Made by a program: the position numbers and the translations under genes. From positions 3,906,001 to 3,970,000 of the forward strand of contig OZ255847.1 of assembly GCA_965277855.1 (NCBI GenBank): DNA of 64,000 bases, in the 5' to 3' direction. Within the stretch, counting starts at the first letter, position 1. Each line of letters begins with the position of its first letter. The notes under the pieces are model-generated. The model was not told the origin of the DNA, made no database searches, and saw only the letters and a list, made by a program, of their open reading frames with translations. This document shows, in pieces, positions 7,362-16,582 of the stretch. The DNA is from Bog-105 sp965277855 (GTDB taxonomy: Bacteria > Acidobacteriota > Terriglobia > Bryobacterales > Bryobacteraceae).

Positions 7362-9838
7362 TTATTCGTTGCGCAGAGCGATCGCCGGGTCGATCGAAGC
7401 AGCGCGCCTGGCCGGAATCAGACAAGCTGCCATGGTCACCACGAGAATGCCCAATACGGCTGCGCTTATCGATCTCGGGTCGGACGGGGTCAATCCATAC
7501 AGCAGCGAACGAAGCAATCGCGCCGCCGCCAGCGCCAGCGGCAGTCCGATCAATAGGCCGACCGCGCAAATCTGCAGCCCTTCCCGCAAGATCATCCAAA
7601 GCACCCGCCCGCGGCTGGCCCCCAGCGCCAGACGGATCCCCAGCTCTGAAGTTCGCCGATTGACGTTATAGGCAATCGTTCCATAGAGGCCAGTGGCCAC
7701 CAGCGTGACGGCGAGCAGTCCAAAACACGCCGACAAGCGCGCAATCAGCGCCTCTCCGGTGATCGATTCGTCGAACTGTTCCCGCTGCGTCATAGGCTGT
7801 AACATCGCCAGGTCCGGCGCAAAGCTTGCTAATACCCGCTGGATTTCTGGAATCAGCAGTTTCGGATTACCGGGCGTGCGCACCTCCACGTGCATCGTGC
7901 CGAGATCCGAGATTTGCGTATACGGGAAGTAAGCCATCGGTTGCCCTTGTTCCTGCACACTCGTGTATTTGCTGTCGGCGGCCACGCCCACGATCGCGAA
8001 CGACAGCTTGCTTGAAAACGACACCGTGTGCCCGAGCGCGCTCCGCCCTTTAAGGTAACGATCTACAAACGTGCGGTTGACAACCGACGCTTTGGGTGAG
8101 TTTTGCGTGTCGCCGTCGTTGAAGTCGCGCCCTTCAACGAGCCGGATGCGAAGCGTCCCGAAATAGTTCGGACCAACCGCATTCCAGCGCAACTGGGATT
8201 GCTGGCCGGGATGCGGATCTTTGCCATCGAGAACCTTTCCTCCGTTATTGCTCCACTGCGAACCGAGACGATTTTGCATCAGCGTGACAGCTTCTACTTG
8301 CGGCAGAGAGCGCAGCTTGTCGATCAGCCCGCGGTAGAAAGCGATGGCCTTATCTTGGGCATTCGCAGGCAAATGCGGAGTCACTCCGAACACCAGCAAG
8401 CTTTCGGAGCGGAAGCCCAGGTCTACGTCTTTCAAGTTTTCTAACGTGCGAACCAGTAGCGCCGCGCCCACCAGCAAAACCAGGCACAACGCCACCTGCA
8501 GCGCAGTCGTGAACTGTCCCACGCGCCGTTTCGCCTGGTCGCGAAAAGCAGTCGCCAAAGTCGTCTTTAAAGTTTCGGCGATCGACACCTTGACGGCGCC
8601 TAACATCGGCGCTAAACCTGCACTTATGCCGGCCACCAGGGAAATCGCCAGTGTAAACGCCAGCACCCGCCAATCGGGGGTAAGATCAGCCTCTATTTCC
8701 GACCATTTCGCCAATACCTGCGTTGCCACTATGGCGAACAGCCAGCCAAGCGCAGCGCCCACCAATACCAGCAGGAGGCTTTCGACCAATAATTGACGGA
8801 ACAGCCGTCCCCGGCTGCCGCCTAACGCCAGCCGTACGCTGAACTCCCGCCGCCGGGCCGTGTTGCGTGCCGCCAGAACATAGACACGTTGCCACACGCG
8901 ATGATCAGAATCACTCCGACCATGACAAGCAAAAGCGTCAGCGGTTTTTCATAAGCTTCTTTGTAGCCGCTCAATCCGCGGGCTTCGAGCAGATGCAGAC
9001 GGGTCGGCTTCTCCCCGCGCAATGGTTTCCCGCCGAGGTGTTCATAGGCGGCCCGCTCGAAAACCGGATTCGCGCCTGCTTCTGCTTGCGCCTTGTTTAC
9101 ACCCGGTGCAAGGCGCGCCGCCAGCAATAAGCACCACCAATTGGGCGTCGCATAGAACTGTTCGCCCTGCATGCCCCAGGCATTCAACTCCGGCCGCGTT
9201 TGCAGCGGAATCCATATATCGGTCGCATCGCCGCCCAGTCCTTCGAAGCGCGGACCAGCCACACCGACAATCGTCAACGCCACTCCATTGATGGATATCG
9301 TTTGGCCGATCGCCTGGCAGTTGCCCGCAAAACGCCGGCTCCAGTAGCCGTAATTTAAAACGGCAACGGACGTGTGCTCGCGCTCGTCCGCCGCCGTAAG
9401 AAGCCGTCCGCAGCGCGACTTCACTCCCAACCCGCTGAAAAAGTTGCCACTCACCATTTCGGTGGACGCTTCCTCGGGCAGATTGCCCGCCCGCACGGCG
9501 ATTTTGTTCAAGCCCAGCGGTACGTAAGCCATCACGTCCGAGAAAACTTGCTTATCCGCTCGCATCCGCTCGAACACGGACTCACTAAACGACGAATAGG
9601 CATTCCCCGTGTTACTTGCTCCGTCGGGCTGTCCGTCAGAGCGCAAATAGTAAAGCTGCTGCGGATCGCGCACCGGCAACGCCCGCAATACAACTGCATT
9701 GATCACGCTGAAGATAGCCGCATTCGCTCCGATGCCCAGCGCCAGCGTCAGGATCGCTACTGTCGCAAACAGCGGGTTTGCGCCCAAACTTCTTACCCCA
9801 TACTTCAGATCTTTCCGGAAATCGTCCAGCCAGTTCAT
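7362..9838 (-). pseudogene. ADOP-type MacB/FtsX permease gene with one frameshift
   Basis: Two overlapping frames together make one roughly 825-residue ABC-type permease of the acidobacterial duplicated-permease (ADOP) class. The N-terminal part starts at the ATG at 9838 (AAAAGGAG upstream) with MNWLDDFRKDLKYGVRSL and a first membrane helix, then a MacB periplasmic domain, and breaks at IIACGNVSM. The other frame resumes with LAARNTARRREFSVRLALG, a helix-rich FtsX domain, a second periplasmic domain and a final RRTSELGIRLALGASRG FtsX domain. One base is missing near 8876-8877. No ATPase gene is adjacent, as usual for this class. If the lesion is an assembly error the gene is intact; role would be export or signalling at the inner membrane. 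Confidence 0.85.
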
Positions 9839-9857
9839 CCCGCGCAATCTCCTTTTG

Positions 9858-10379
9858 TTACTTTCGCAACTGCACCACGTCGATCCGGTCGAGCATCCGC
9901 AGCGATCGGGCCGGCTTCTTGTCATGCGGCGCAACAATACGCAACGGGCCGTCCTTCTCGGCCAGGGGTTTCCCGCCGCTCTGGTCGGCCAGCAGCAAAT
10001 CGCCCTCGCTGAACGCCGTATCCATCTCGGTCAGCGTGTAAACCACGGCATATCCGTCGCGCCCGGTTGCCAGCACATACGTCGAAAGCGCCTTCCCGCG
10101 CAGAGCCGGGCCAAACGGAACGCTCAAACTCGCCAGCACATCGTGCAGCAGCACGCCTTCATACTCCACCGTGTTGCCGTGTTCTTGCGCCTTGACCTCA
10201 TGGCGCGCCATCTTGGCCAGATCCTTCTCGGTAATTGCAACGTCCGGGCGGTCGCCTACGTGAACATGTACCGAAACCGTAGCCGCCATCTCCGGCCGGC
10301 TCGCCACTTTGGGCGTTTCCTGACCGGCCGCAAACCCGGCCAGCACGACCATAGTCATCGAACACAGCATCAGCTTCAT
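9858..10379 (-). CDS. Secreted molybdopterin-oxidoreductase-like domain protein
   Basis: A 173-residue protein starting at the ATG at 10379 with a signal peptide (MKLMLCSMTMVVLAGFAAGQ). The mature part has VEYEGVLLHDVLASL, GYAVVYTLTEMD and GPLRIVAPHDKKPARS, the layout of the small sulfite-oxidase-like molybdopterin-binding domain (Oxidored_molyb type). The conserved cysteine that binds molybdenum in true sulfite oxidases is not visible, so it may bind a substrate rather than a cofactor. It sits 19 bases upstream of the permease gene on the same strand, probably one operon. Similar proteins are common in Acidobacteria; function is not known to me. Confidence 0.7.
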   Translation of the reverse strand: MKLMLCSMTMVVLAGFAAGQETPKVASRPEMAATVSVHVHVGDRPDVAITEKDLAKMARHEVKAQEHGNTVEYEGVLLHDVLASLSVPFGPALRGKALSTYVLATGRDGYAVVYTLTEMDTAFSEGDLLLADQSGGKPLAEKDGPLRIVAPHDKKPARSLRMLDRIDVVQLRK

Positions 10380-10442
10380 TCCTGCATTATCCCCATTCAA
10401 TGTTCGGGACCGTGCGCTTCCAAGTAACATGTTTGCGTACCT

Positions 10443-13019
10443 ATGCGCTCCCGTTCGTCCCCGATTCTCTGGCTCTTGATCGCTCTCTACTTCGCCGCCA
10501 GTATCACTTACTTCGTTGCGACTGCCGGCGCTCTTTACGACCGTTCCGCCCACGCCGACCAACATGCCGAAGATCCGTTCGAGATGAACTACGACACGCT
10601 GACCGTCACCCGCGTCAGCGACGAAGCGCGCGCCGCCGGTTTGACGAAGGGCGCTGTTATCGAATCGCTCAACGGTCAACCATATCGCGGCGAAGCGCAA
10701 TGGATTTCGATCGACCGTAAAGCCCGTGCCGGCCAAGTCCTGCGGATCGGCGTGCATGATGCGAAGGGCCATCGTCGAACAGCAGACATCCATCTTCGAA
10801 CCGCGCACCGGCTTCCCTTGTCGACGATCCAGTGGATCAACCTTCTGGTATTGCAGTTTGTCGGCCCTTTGATTTGCCTGCTGGTGGGCTATTGGGTGAT
10901 AGTAGCGAAACCAGCTGAACGCAACGCCTGGCTGATTCTTCTGCTCTTGACCATGCCTGAAGTGCTCTTCGGAAGGCCTGATTGGTGGACCGGCGGCTTG
11001 CGAGTATTTCAGGAAGTCTGGTTCCAGGTTTTCCAAAACATTTCTGGGGTGCTGGTCTTGCTCATCGGGATCTATTTCCCCGAACGCTGGCGTCTCGACC
11101 GGCGCTGGCCCTGGCTCAAATGGGTCCTGATCGCGCCCCAACTGGCTGGCCTGGTGCTCGCCCTGGGGGTCACATTCGGCGAGTTCTATTACCCATCCAT
11201 CGGCCTCTCCATTCAAACTCATCTTTCTCTCGTCGACAAAGCCGGCAGTTGGCTGGCGCTGGCTTGCGTGTTCCTCTACTGGGTCGCGATCTTCGACAAG
11301 CTGCGCTCAGCTTCCAGTTCCGACGTTCGCCGCCGGTTGCGAGTCCTCTGCGGAGGCTCGGTGGTGGGGCTCGGCACGCTGCTTGTTGTATTCGTGCTTC
11401 CCCCGGCGCTTCAAATCACCATTCCTCGGCCAGTGCTTCCCTGGCTTCTGGCACTTGGGGCGCTCTTTACTCTCTTCTTTCCGTTCTCTCTCGCCTATGT
11501 GGTCGTCGTGCAGCGGGCGCTCGATCTCCGCATCCTGCTGCGTATGGGGACCAAATACGTCTTAGCACGCATCTCTCTCCGGATCTTTCAGCTCATCGTA
11601 TTTGCGATCGTTGTATGGCAGCTCACCGCACCCCTGCTCTCGCGGCAATCGATCCAGCTGCACGACGTGATCATTCCGCTCCTGCTGGCTGCGCTTTTCG
11701 TCGCGCTCGCTCATTTTGGTCTGGGCCGTCGGCTGCAGTTCTGGCTCGATCGCCAATTCTTTCGCGAAGCCTACCACTCTGAACTCGTCCTCAGCGAGCT
11801 CTCCGAGCAGGCCCGCACTCTTACCGAAAGCGACTCGCTTCTCTCCACCGTATGCCGTCGCATCTCGGAAGTCCTGCACGTGCCACAGATCTCTGTTCTC
11901 CTGCGCGGAAGCCAGGTGTTTCGTCTGCAGCAAGCTGTTGGCATCGATTTCGTTACTCCGCTTCTTCTCGATGAATCTTCTAAGGCCGTTGAGACGCTAA
12001 CTCGTGACCAACGCCCCACCACGCTCTATCGCGAAGATCCGGAGAGCTGGTTTGCCCAGGCCGGTACCGCTGAAAGACACATGCTCGATGCGGTGAATGC
12101 GGAACTTCTGCTGCCGTTGCCCGGCCGCGACAAGCTTCTTGGCCTGATGACCCTCGGCCCTAAGCTCTCCGACGAGCCCTATTCACCCTCCGACCTGCGT
12201 CTTCTGCAGTCGGTTGCCCAGCAAACCGGCCTTGCGCTCGAAGTCAGCGAGCTTGCTCATTCGCTCGCCCGTGAAGCCGCCCAGCGGGAGCGCATCAACC
12301 GCGAGATCGAAATCGCGCGCGAAGTGCAGGAGCATCTGTTCCCGCAATCGATCCCGCAGCTGCCGGGGATCAGCCTGGCTGGCGCCTGCCGCCCCGCTCA
12401 AGCCGTCGGCGGCGACTATTTCGACTTCATCCAACTCACCGATGGCCGCCTCGCGCTGGCCGTCGGGGATGTCTCCGGCAAAGGTGTTTCCGCTGCCCTG
12501 GTCATGGCCGGCCTGCGTGCTTCCATTCACGGCATGATGCTCGAAGAGGGCGTTCACAATCTGTCGAAACTCATGGCGAATGTGAACCGCGTCATTTACG
12601 AAGGTTCGACGATTACTCGCTACGCCACCTTCTTCTTTGCCATCTTCGATCCGCTCCCGAAGCAACTTAGCTACGTAAACGCGGGCCATAATCCGCCTGT
12701 CATCCTGCGCGAAGGCTGCAGCCCCCTTCTCCTCGAAGCGGGCGGACCAGTGATTGGCCTGATTCCCAATCTTCAGTATGAAGAGCAGACCGTCGCGCTC
12801 GAATTCGGCGATCTGCTTATCGCCTACACCGACGGCATTAGCGAAGCTATGACCATGACCGACGAGGAGTGGGGCGAAGAGCGCATGGTCTCTTCCGCGC
12901 TCGGGGTGCGAAGCATGACTGCGGATGCCATCGTGGCAAAATTGTTTGCCGACGCCGATCTCTTCACCAACGGCGCACCGCAACAAGATGACATGACCTT
13001 ACTCGTGATGAAGCTCTAA
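10443..13019 (+). CDS. Membrane PP2C-type phosphatase with PDZ-like and GAF domains (RsbU/SpoIIE type)
   Basis: An 858-residue regulator. It starts with a signal anchor, followed by a PDZ-like stretch (TVTRVSDEARAAGLTKGAVI, about 55-120), about nine membrane helices (130-420), a GAF-like domain (about 450-600), and a C-terminal PP2C domain with AREVQEHLFPQ, AVGGDYFDF, VGDVSGKGVSAAL and the QQDDMTLLV metal-binding end. Such enzymes dephosphorylate anti-sigma antagonists in partner-switching pathways. No anti-sigma or STAS gene is adjacent, so the target is unknown. Divergent from the secreted molybdopterin-like gene across 63 bases. Confidence 0.9.
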   Translation: MRSRSSPILWLLIALYFAASITYFVATAGALYDRSAHADQHAEDPFEMNYDTLTVTRVSDEARAAGLTKGAVIESLNGQPYRGEAQWISIDRKARAGQVLRIGVHDAKGHRRTADIHLRTAHRLPLSTIQWINLLVLQFVGPLICLLVGYWVIVAKPAERNAWLILLLLTMPEVLFGRPDWWTGGLRVFQEVWFQVFQNISGVLVLLIGIYFPERWRLDRRWPWLKWVLIAPQLAGLVLALGVTFGEFYYPSIGLSIQTHLSLVDKAGSWLALACVFLYWVAIFDKLRSASSSDVRRRLRVLCGGSVVGLGTLLVVFVLPPALQITIPRPVLPWLLALGALFTLFFPFSLAYVVVVQRALDLRILLRMGTKYVLARISLRIFQLIVFAIVVWQLTAPLLSRQSIQLHDVIIPLLLAALFVALAHFGLGRRLQFWLDRQFFREAYHSELVLSELSEQARTLTESDSLLSTVCRRISEVLHVPQISVLLRGSQVFRLQQAVGIDFVTPLLLDESSKAVETLTRDQRPTTLYREDPESWFAQAGTAERHMLDAVNAELLLPLPGRDKLLGLMTLGPKLSDEPYSPSDLRLLQSVAQQTGLALEVSELAHSLAREAAQRERINREIEIAREVQEHLFPQSIPQLPGISLAGACRPAQAVGGDYFDFIQLTDGRLALAVGDVSGKGVSAALVMAGLRASIHGMMLEEGVHNLSKLMANVNRVIYEGSTITRYATFFFAIFDPLPKQLSYVNAGHNPPVILREGCSPLLLEAGGPVIGLIPNLQYEEQTVALEFGDLLIAYTDGISEAMTMTDEEWGEERMVSSALGVRSMTADAIVAKLFADADLFTNGAPQQDDMTLLVMKL

Positions 13020-13124
13020 GTCTCTGAGCAACACGTGCAAGACGGTCGCGGGATTGAGCGCGCCGCGCGAAGAAATAGCGTGTTCCCCTTTTTTTCGCCG
13101 CGCGCATCCGCGACCTTTGCACTC

Positions 13125-13700
13125 TCAACCGGTCGACAGCATCGGCAGGATCAGTCGCAGTACCGTATTCACCAGTTCGTCGAGTGGAACACGCGGAACG
13201 CTGTCCACCCACTCTCCAGCTGCTCCATAAATGGCCCAGGCTGCCGTTGTTGCCACCAATTCGGGCGCGATGCCGTTCGCCGGAGGATGCCGTTCTACTC
13301 CCTCCAGCAAGATTCCCCGGCTCACTTCGATGATGCTCGCTTCCAGAAACGGATTAAATTGTCGCTGCCGCTCACAACCGCCGCCCTGCGCCCGGGCCCG
13401 AAAATCGCAGACCGCGCGGATCAAAGCCCCAATCGCCCAGGCACAGGTTCCGTCAAAACGCACCTGCCGCTCCGCTAATAAACTGTGAAACCGCCCGGCA
13501 ACGGAAGATTTGAGCAGCGCAAATTTATCCGGGTAGTGATCGTAGAACGTTGCCCGGTTCACGGTGGCCAGTTCGGCAATTTCCTGCACGGAAATCTGAT
13601 CGAAACTTCGAGATTCTAATAGCTTGTCTAAGGCCTGCTCTAACAATTGCCGTGTCCTCCGGATCCGGGGGTCGAGCACTTCGCAATCGGCACCAGCCAT
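13125..13700 (-). CDS. TetR/AcrR-family repressor
   Basis: A 191-residue regulator with an N-terminal helix-turn-helix (FDQISVQEIAELATVNRATFYDHYPDK, about 33-59) and a variable ligand-binding C-terminal half ending in LVNTVLRLILPML. It is divergent from the azoreductase gene 111 bases away, the classical arrangement for a repressor of a quinone/azo stress gene. A short inverted repeat, TTGT-N7-ACAA at 13755-13769, lies between the two genes and could be an operator, but it is short enough to be chance. The effector is probably an electrophile or quinone, by analogy with other regulator-azoreductase pairs. Confidence 0.9.
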   Translation of the reverse strand: MAGADCEVLDPRIRRTRQLLEQALDKLLESRSFDQISVQEIAELATVNRATFYDHYPDKFALLKSSVAGRFHSLLAERQVRFDGTCAWAIGALIRAVCDFRARAQGGGCERQRQFNPFLEASIIEVSRGILLEGVERHPPANGIAPELVATTAAWAIYGAAGEWVDSVPRVPLDELVNTVLRLILPMLSTG

Positions 13701-13811
13701 AGATGACTCTCCTCAACGTAACACTTGCATCACGGCAAGAGAAAGCAACATCTGTTGTATAGTCGACAAGTGATGGATTCTTGTCGCATCATTTCGTAAG
13801 GAGAACCGTTT

Positions 13812-14438
13812 ATGGCTACGCTACTACGTCTCGATTCGAGCCCACTCGCCGAAAAGTCGATTTCGCGACAGCTCACAGAAACATTCGTTCAAACCTGGCG
13901 GGAGGCTCACCCGGAGGGAACCGTCACTACCCGTGACCTGTCAAAATCGCATCTGCCCGTCCCCACGGCAGATTGGATTTCAGCAATTCGCACTCCGAAA
14001 GAGAACCAGACTGCGGATCAGCAGCGCCTTTCGCAACTCTCCGATGAGCTCATCTCGGAACTGGAAACGGCCGATGAGTACGTCATCGGCGTTCCAATGC
14101 ACAACTTTGGGATTCCCTCAGTCCTCAAACTGTGGATCGATCATATTGCGCGATCCGGACGCACATTCTCTTACGGCAAAGACGGTCCAGTCGGACTTTT
14201 GCAAAACAAAAAAGCGACGTTCCTAGTAGCCAGCGGTGCCGTCTATCGCGAAGGAACTCCCTTTGCTGGTATGAACTTTGTCGAGCCGTATCTGCGAGCT
14301 GTTTTTGGCTTTTTGGGCGTTTCGGCGATCTCCTTTATCGCTGCCGATGGCGTGGCACAAATCGCCACTGGCCAAGTTGACCCACAAGTCTACTTGCAGC
14401 CCACCCACGAACTCGTTAAAGCCAGGAGCGCCGCATGA
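13812..14438 (+). CDS. azoR: FMN-dependent NADH-azoreductase/quinone reductase
   Basis: A 208-residue flavodoxin-fold enzyme. LLRLDSSPL (FMN phosphate loop), VPMHNFGIPSVLKLWIDH (the MYNFxIPxxLKxWID signature) and SGAVYREGTPF near the flavin site are all present, and length matches AzoR. It reduces quinones and azo compounds by two-electron steps using NADH, protecting against quinone stress. AAGGAG precedes the ATG. A divergent TetR-type gene probably controls it, and the stop overlaps the next start by 4 nt (ATGA), so it is co-translated with the DoxX-like membrane protein. Confidence 0.92.
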   Translation: MATLLRLDSSPLAEKSISRQLTETFVQTWREAHPEGTVTTRDLSKSHLPVPTADWISAIRTPKENQTADQQRLSQLSDELISELETADEYVIGVPMHNFGIPSVLKLWIDHIARSGRTFSYGKDGPVGLLQNKKATFLVASGAVYREGTPFAGMNFVEPYLRAVFGFLGVSAISFIAADGVAQIATGQVDPQVYLQPTHELVKARSAA

Positions 14439-14815
14439 AAATCGTCGCGCTAATTGCTCGAATCCTGCTCGGGCTCTTGTTCCTTGTCTTTGGGTTGAAC
14501 GGATTCCTGCACTTCATTCCCATGCAGCCTCCACCGGGAGTGGCCGGCCAATTCCTGGGCGCGCTGGTGGCATCGCATCTCGCGATTCCCATTTTTGCCG
14601 TTCAGGTTCTGGGCGGAATCCTTCTTTTGCTGAATCGCTATGTGCCGCTGGCACTGACGATTCTCGGCCCTGTTATTTTCAACATCTTCTTCTTCCACCT
14701 GTTAGTCGCGCCAAGCGGTTTACCTCTGGCGATACTGGTGATACTACTCTGGATTGTGGTCTTTTGGCGTCTTCGCAGTCACTTTGCCGGCCTGTTCACA
14801 GCCTCTGGAACCTGA
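14435..14815 (+). CDS. DoxX-like small membrane protein
   Basis: A 126-residue protein with four hydrophobic helices (about 4-24, 44-66, 70-90, 96-116). The start ALIARILLGLLFLVFGLNGFLHF is typical of DoxX/DUF417-like proteins, in which an early RxxLGxxFxxxGxxxF pattern repeats. These proteins are often paired with redox enzymes and are thought to act with quinone or thiol chemistry at the membrane, though the reaction is not established. The 4-nt overlap with azoR supports a joint role in quinone/electrophile defence. Confidence 0.8.
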   Translation: MKIVALIARILLGLLFLVFGLNGFLHFIPMQPPPGVAGQFLGALVASHLAIPIFAVQVLGGILLLLNRYVPLALTILGPVIFNIFFFHLLVAPSGLPLAILVILLWIVVFWRLRSHFAGLFTASGT

Positions 14816-14830
14816 TGGGGCCCGGTTCGG

Positions 14831-15487
14831 TCAGGCTGGCAGGAATTCTTTGAGGGGTTCGAAAAACGTCTGCACGAAAGACGTGGCCGTCTGTATCGCC
14901 CGCTGACGGTCCCCGTTGGCGACGCCCACCACCACCCGGACGAGCGCCGTGTCGCTCCGGTTATACCGTATGGAATCGGTTACGGTGTAGATCTTTGCCG
15001 AATATTCACTCGCGACTACGCGATTGTGCGACTGGTACCAATACAGAACCACACTTTCGTTGTCGCCCCGGGCGATCACGTATTCGTTGACCGTGATTGG
15101 GGTGTTCTGACCTTTAATGGGAATCGAGACATCGCCCGACTGGGCCGGCACCCATCCGCTCCCGGGCAGGCAATTCTTGGGCGAATGCGGCGCTTTTCCT
15201 GTGCGTTGGGTGGAAAAATAAGCCACAAACAGGGTCGCCGTCTGCCCGTTTTTCTGATCCACGTAGACGCGCGACAAGATATCGTCCGCCTTTAAGACGT
15301 CCAGCGACTCTTTGTCCATCTCCATTTCCTGGGACATCGTCCAGTCGCTGTTATTGAGCGTGAATTGCGCGAGCGCCTTATGCGGCGGTGTCTTTTCAGA
15401 ACGCGAAAATCCGTAAAAGGTCGCGGCTTGCAGGATGAGAACGAAGCTAAGTATTTTGACGCTCTTTGACTGCCAGAAATTATTCAT
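14831..15487 (-). CDS. EpsI-family exosortase-associated protein
   Basis: A 218-residue protein with an N-terminal membrane anchor (about 10-25) and an exported EpsI domain. The family hallmark SPKNCLPGSGW is at about 116-126, followed by VNEYVIARG, ESVVLYWYQ and a C-terminal FVQTFFEPLKEFLP helix. EpsI proteins accompany exosortases, often as a separate gene, and are linked to polysaccharide export and cell-surface sorting. Start overlaps the exosortase stop by 8 nt, so the two are one transcription unit. Convergent with the DoxX-like gene 15 bases away. Confidence 0.88.
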   Translation of the reverse strand: MNNFWQSKSVKILSFVLILQAATFYGFSRSEKTPPHKALAQFTLNNSDWTMSQEMEMDKESLDVLKADDILSRVYVDQKNGQTATLFVAYFSTQRTGKAPHSPKNCLPGSGWVPAQSGDVSIPIKGQNTPITVNEYVIARGDNESVVLYWYQSHNRVVASEYSAKIYTVTDSIRYNRSDTALVRVVVGVANGDRQRAIQTATSFVQTFFEPLKEFLPA

Positions 15488-16370
15488 TTGTTCCTGCCCG
15501 ATTCCACTTCTTCGCTCCGAAACTGATAAGCCGGTGCGTCAACAAAAGAGCGGCCATCGCCACGATAAAAACGATGTAGCCTTCTGTCTCGTGGTACGCG
15601 CCTTGCGCCAGCTTGGTATTGATTTCCGAGAGCATTCCGGTGACTGCTACCCGCACGCCGTTCGCGCCGATCGCGATCGGTATCGTCGCCGCCAGCAGTA
15701 CCCACCGCATCCAAACTCGTTTGTCGGCAAAATAGCTGTAAACAAGGGAAAGAAAAGCGAGCGACATCAACGAACGTATCCCGCTGCACGCTTCTGCTAT
15801 GTCGAGTGTCTGACTCGGCAACTGCAACGTATTTCCCGCACGCAGCACGGGAATCCCCGCGGCACTAATCATGATCTCGCCTAATTGGCTGGCGAGCATT
15901 TGCAGCTTCAATGTCAATTGAGCATAGATGATCGCAGGAATCGGGATCATGAACAGCAGGAGAAGCAGCGGAAACGAGAGAATCCGTATCCAGCGTGTTC
16001 CGCCCAGATAGAGAATCACACCCACCAAAGCGATGACGAACGCCAGCCGCGCCGTAAACAGCTCCGCCCCTAGCGTTCCCGCCAGCGCTTCCGCGGCGGC
16101 AAAAACAACCAGGAATAAGCCCCAACCATTTGGCTTGCGAGGCGTGGCTAACAGCAGTTCCCGCCGCTGCCAGGCAATATATCCGGCAACCACAGGGACG
16201 AAGAATCCGTGCCCCATGTTCTCGTCGGTCGCCCACTGCACTCCCATGCGGTAGAGAATAGGGGCGTAACAAATAAAGAGCAGTGCGCCAAACCAGGCGA
16301 TTGGCTGCCAGGAAATAATCGGCCTTGCTGTCGAAGCGCTCGTCGACTGGGCCGGGGGCGCGCTTACCAT
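15480..16370 (-). CDS. Exosortase (membrane transpeptidase, XrtA-like)
   Basis: A 296-residue polytopic protein with about eight helices. The catalytic triad expected for exosortases is visible: Cys in AEACSGIRSL, Arg in IGANGVRVA and His in GAYHETEG. MGHGFFVP near the first helices is another family mark. Exosortases recognise PEP-CTERM-type tails on exported proteins and attach them to the surface, usually together with EPS synthesis. The downstream EpsI gene overlaps it. No EPS cluster and no obvious PEP-CTERM protein is seen in this window, so substrates must be elsewhere. Confidence 0.92.
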   Translation of the reverse strand: MVSAPPAQSTSASTARPIISWQPIAWFGALLFICYAPILYRMGVQWATDENMGHGFFVPVVAGYIAWQRRELLLATPRKPNGWGLFLVVFAAAEALAGTLGAELFTARLAFVIALVGVILYLGGTRWIRILSFPLLLLLFMIPIPAIIYAQLTLKLQMLASQLGEIMISAAGIPVLRAGNTLQLPSQTLDIAEACSGIRSLMSLAFLSLVYSYFADKRVWMRWVLLAATIPIAIGANGVRVAVTGMLSEINTKLAQGAYHETEGYIVFIVAMAALLLTHRLISFGAKKWNRAGTNE

Positions 16371-16582
16371 GGGTTCGCTGAATCTCCTTTAGTTAACCAC
16401 ACTTGCTCTAACTCAATCAGCAAACGATACTCTCCACTATTCGTATCGTCTGCAATCGTCAAATCTTTAGGGTTGCCGGCACTGCTCCTGCAAGAAAAAC
16501 GAGTCGACACCCGCCTCTCCCGCCGTCACATGCTTACGATAAAAGTAAGCTAAGTGGCAGGCGAAGAAAGCTTATAACACCC

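Noticed and set aside
8865..8890. Possible programmed frameshift in the permease gene
   Set aside because: No slippery heptamer or downstream structure seen; simple base loss explains it better.
9858..11222. A 454-codon frame on the minus strand running from the phosphatase gene into the molybdopterin-like gene
   Set aside because: Only the last 173 codons behave like protein with a signal peptide; the rest is antisense to the phosphatase gene.
13056..13106. GC-rich imperfect hairpin with A and T runs between the phosphatase and TetR genes, looking like a bidirectional terminator
   Set aside because: The A and T runs are inside the stem and the pairing needs a bulge; not convincing as a terminator.
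13755..13769. TTGT-N7-ACAA as a firm TetR operator
   Set aside because: Four-base arms are expected by chance; mentioned only as a possibility under the regulator.
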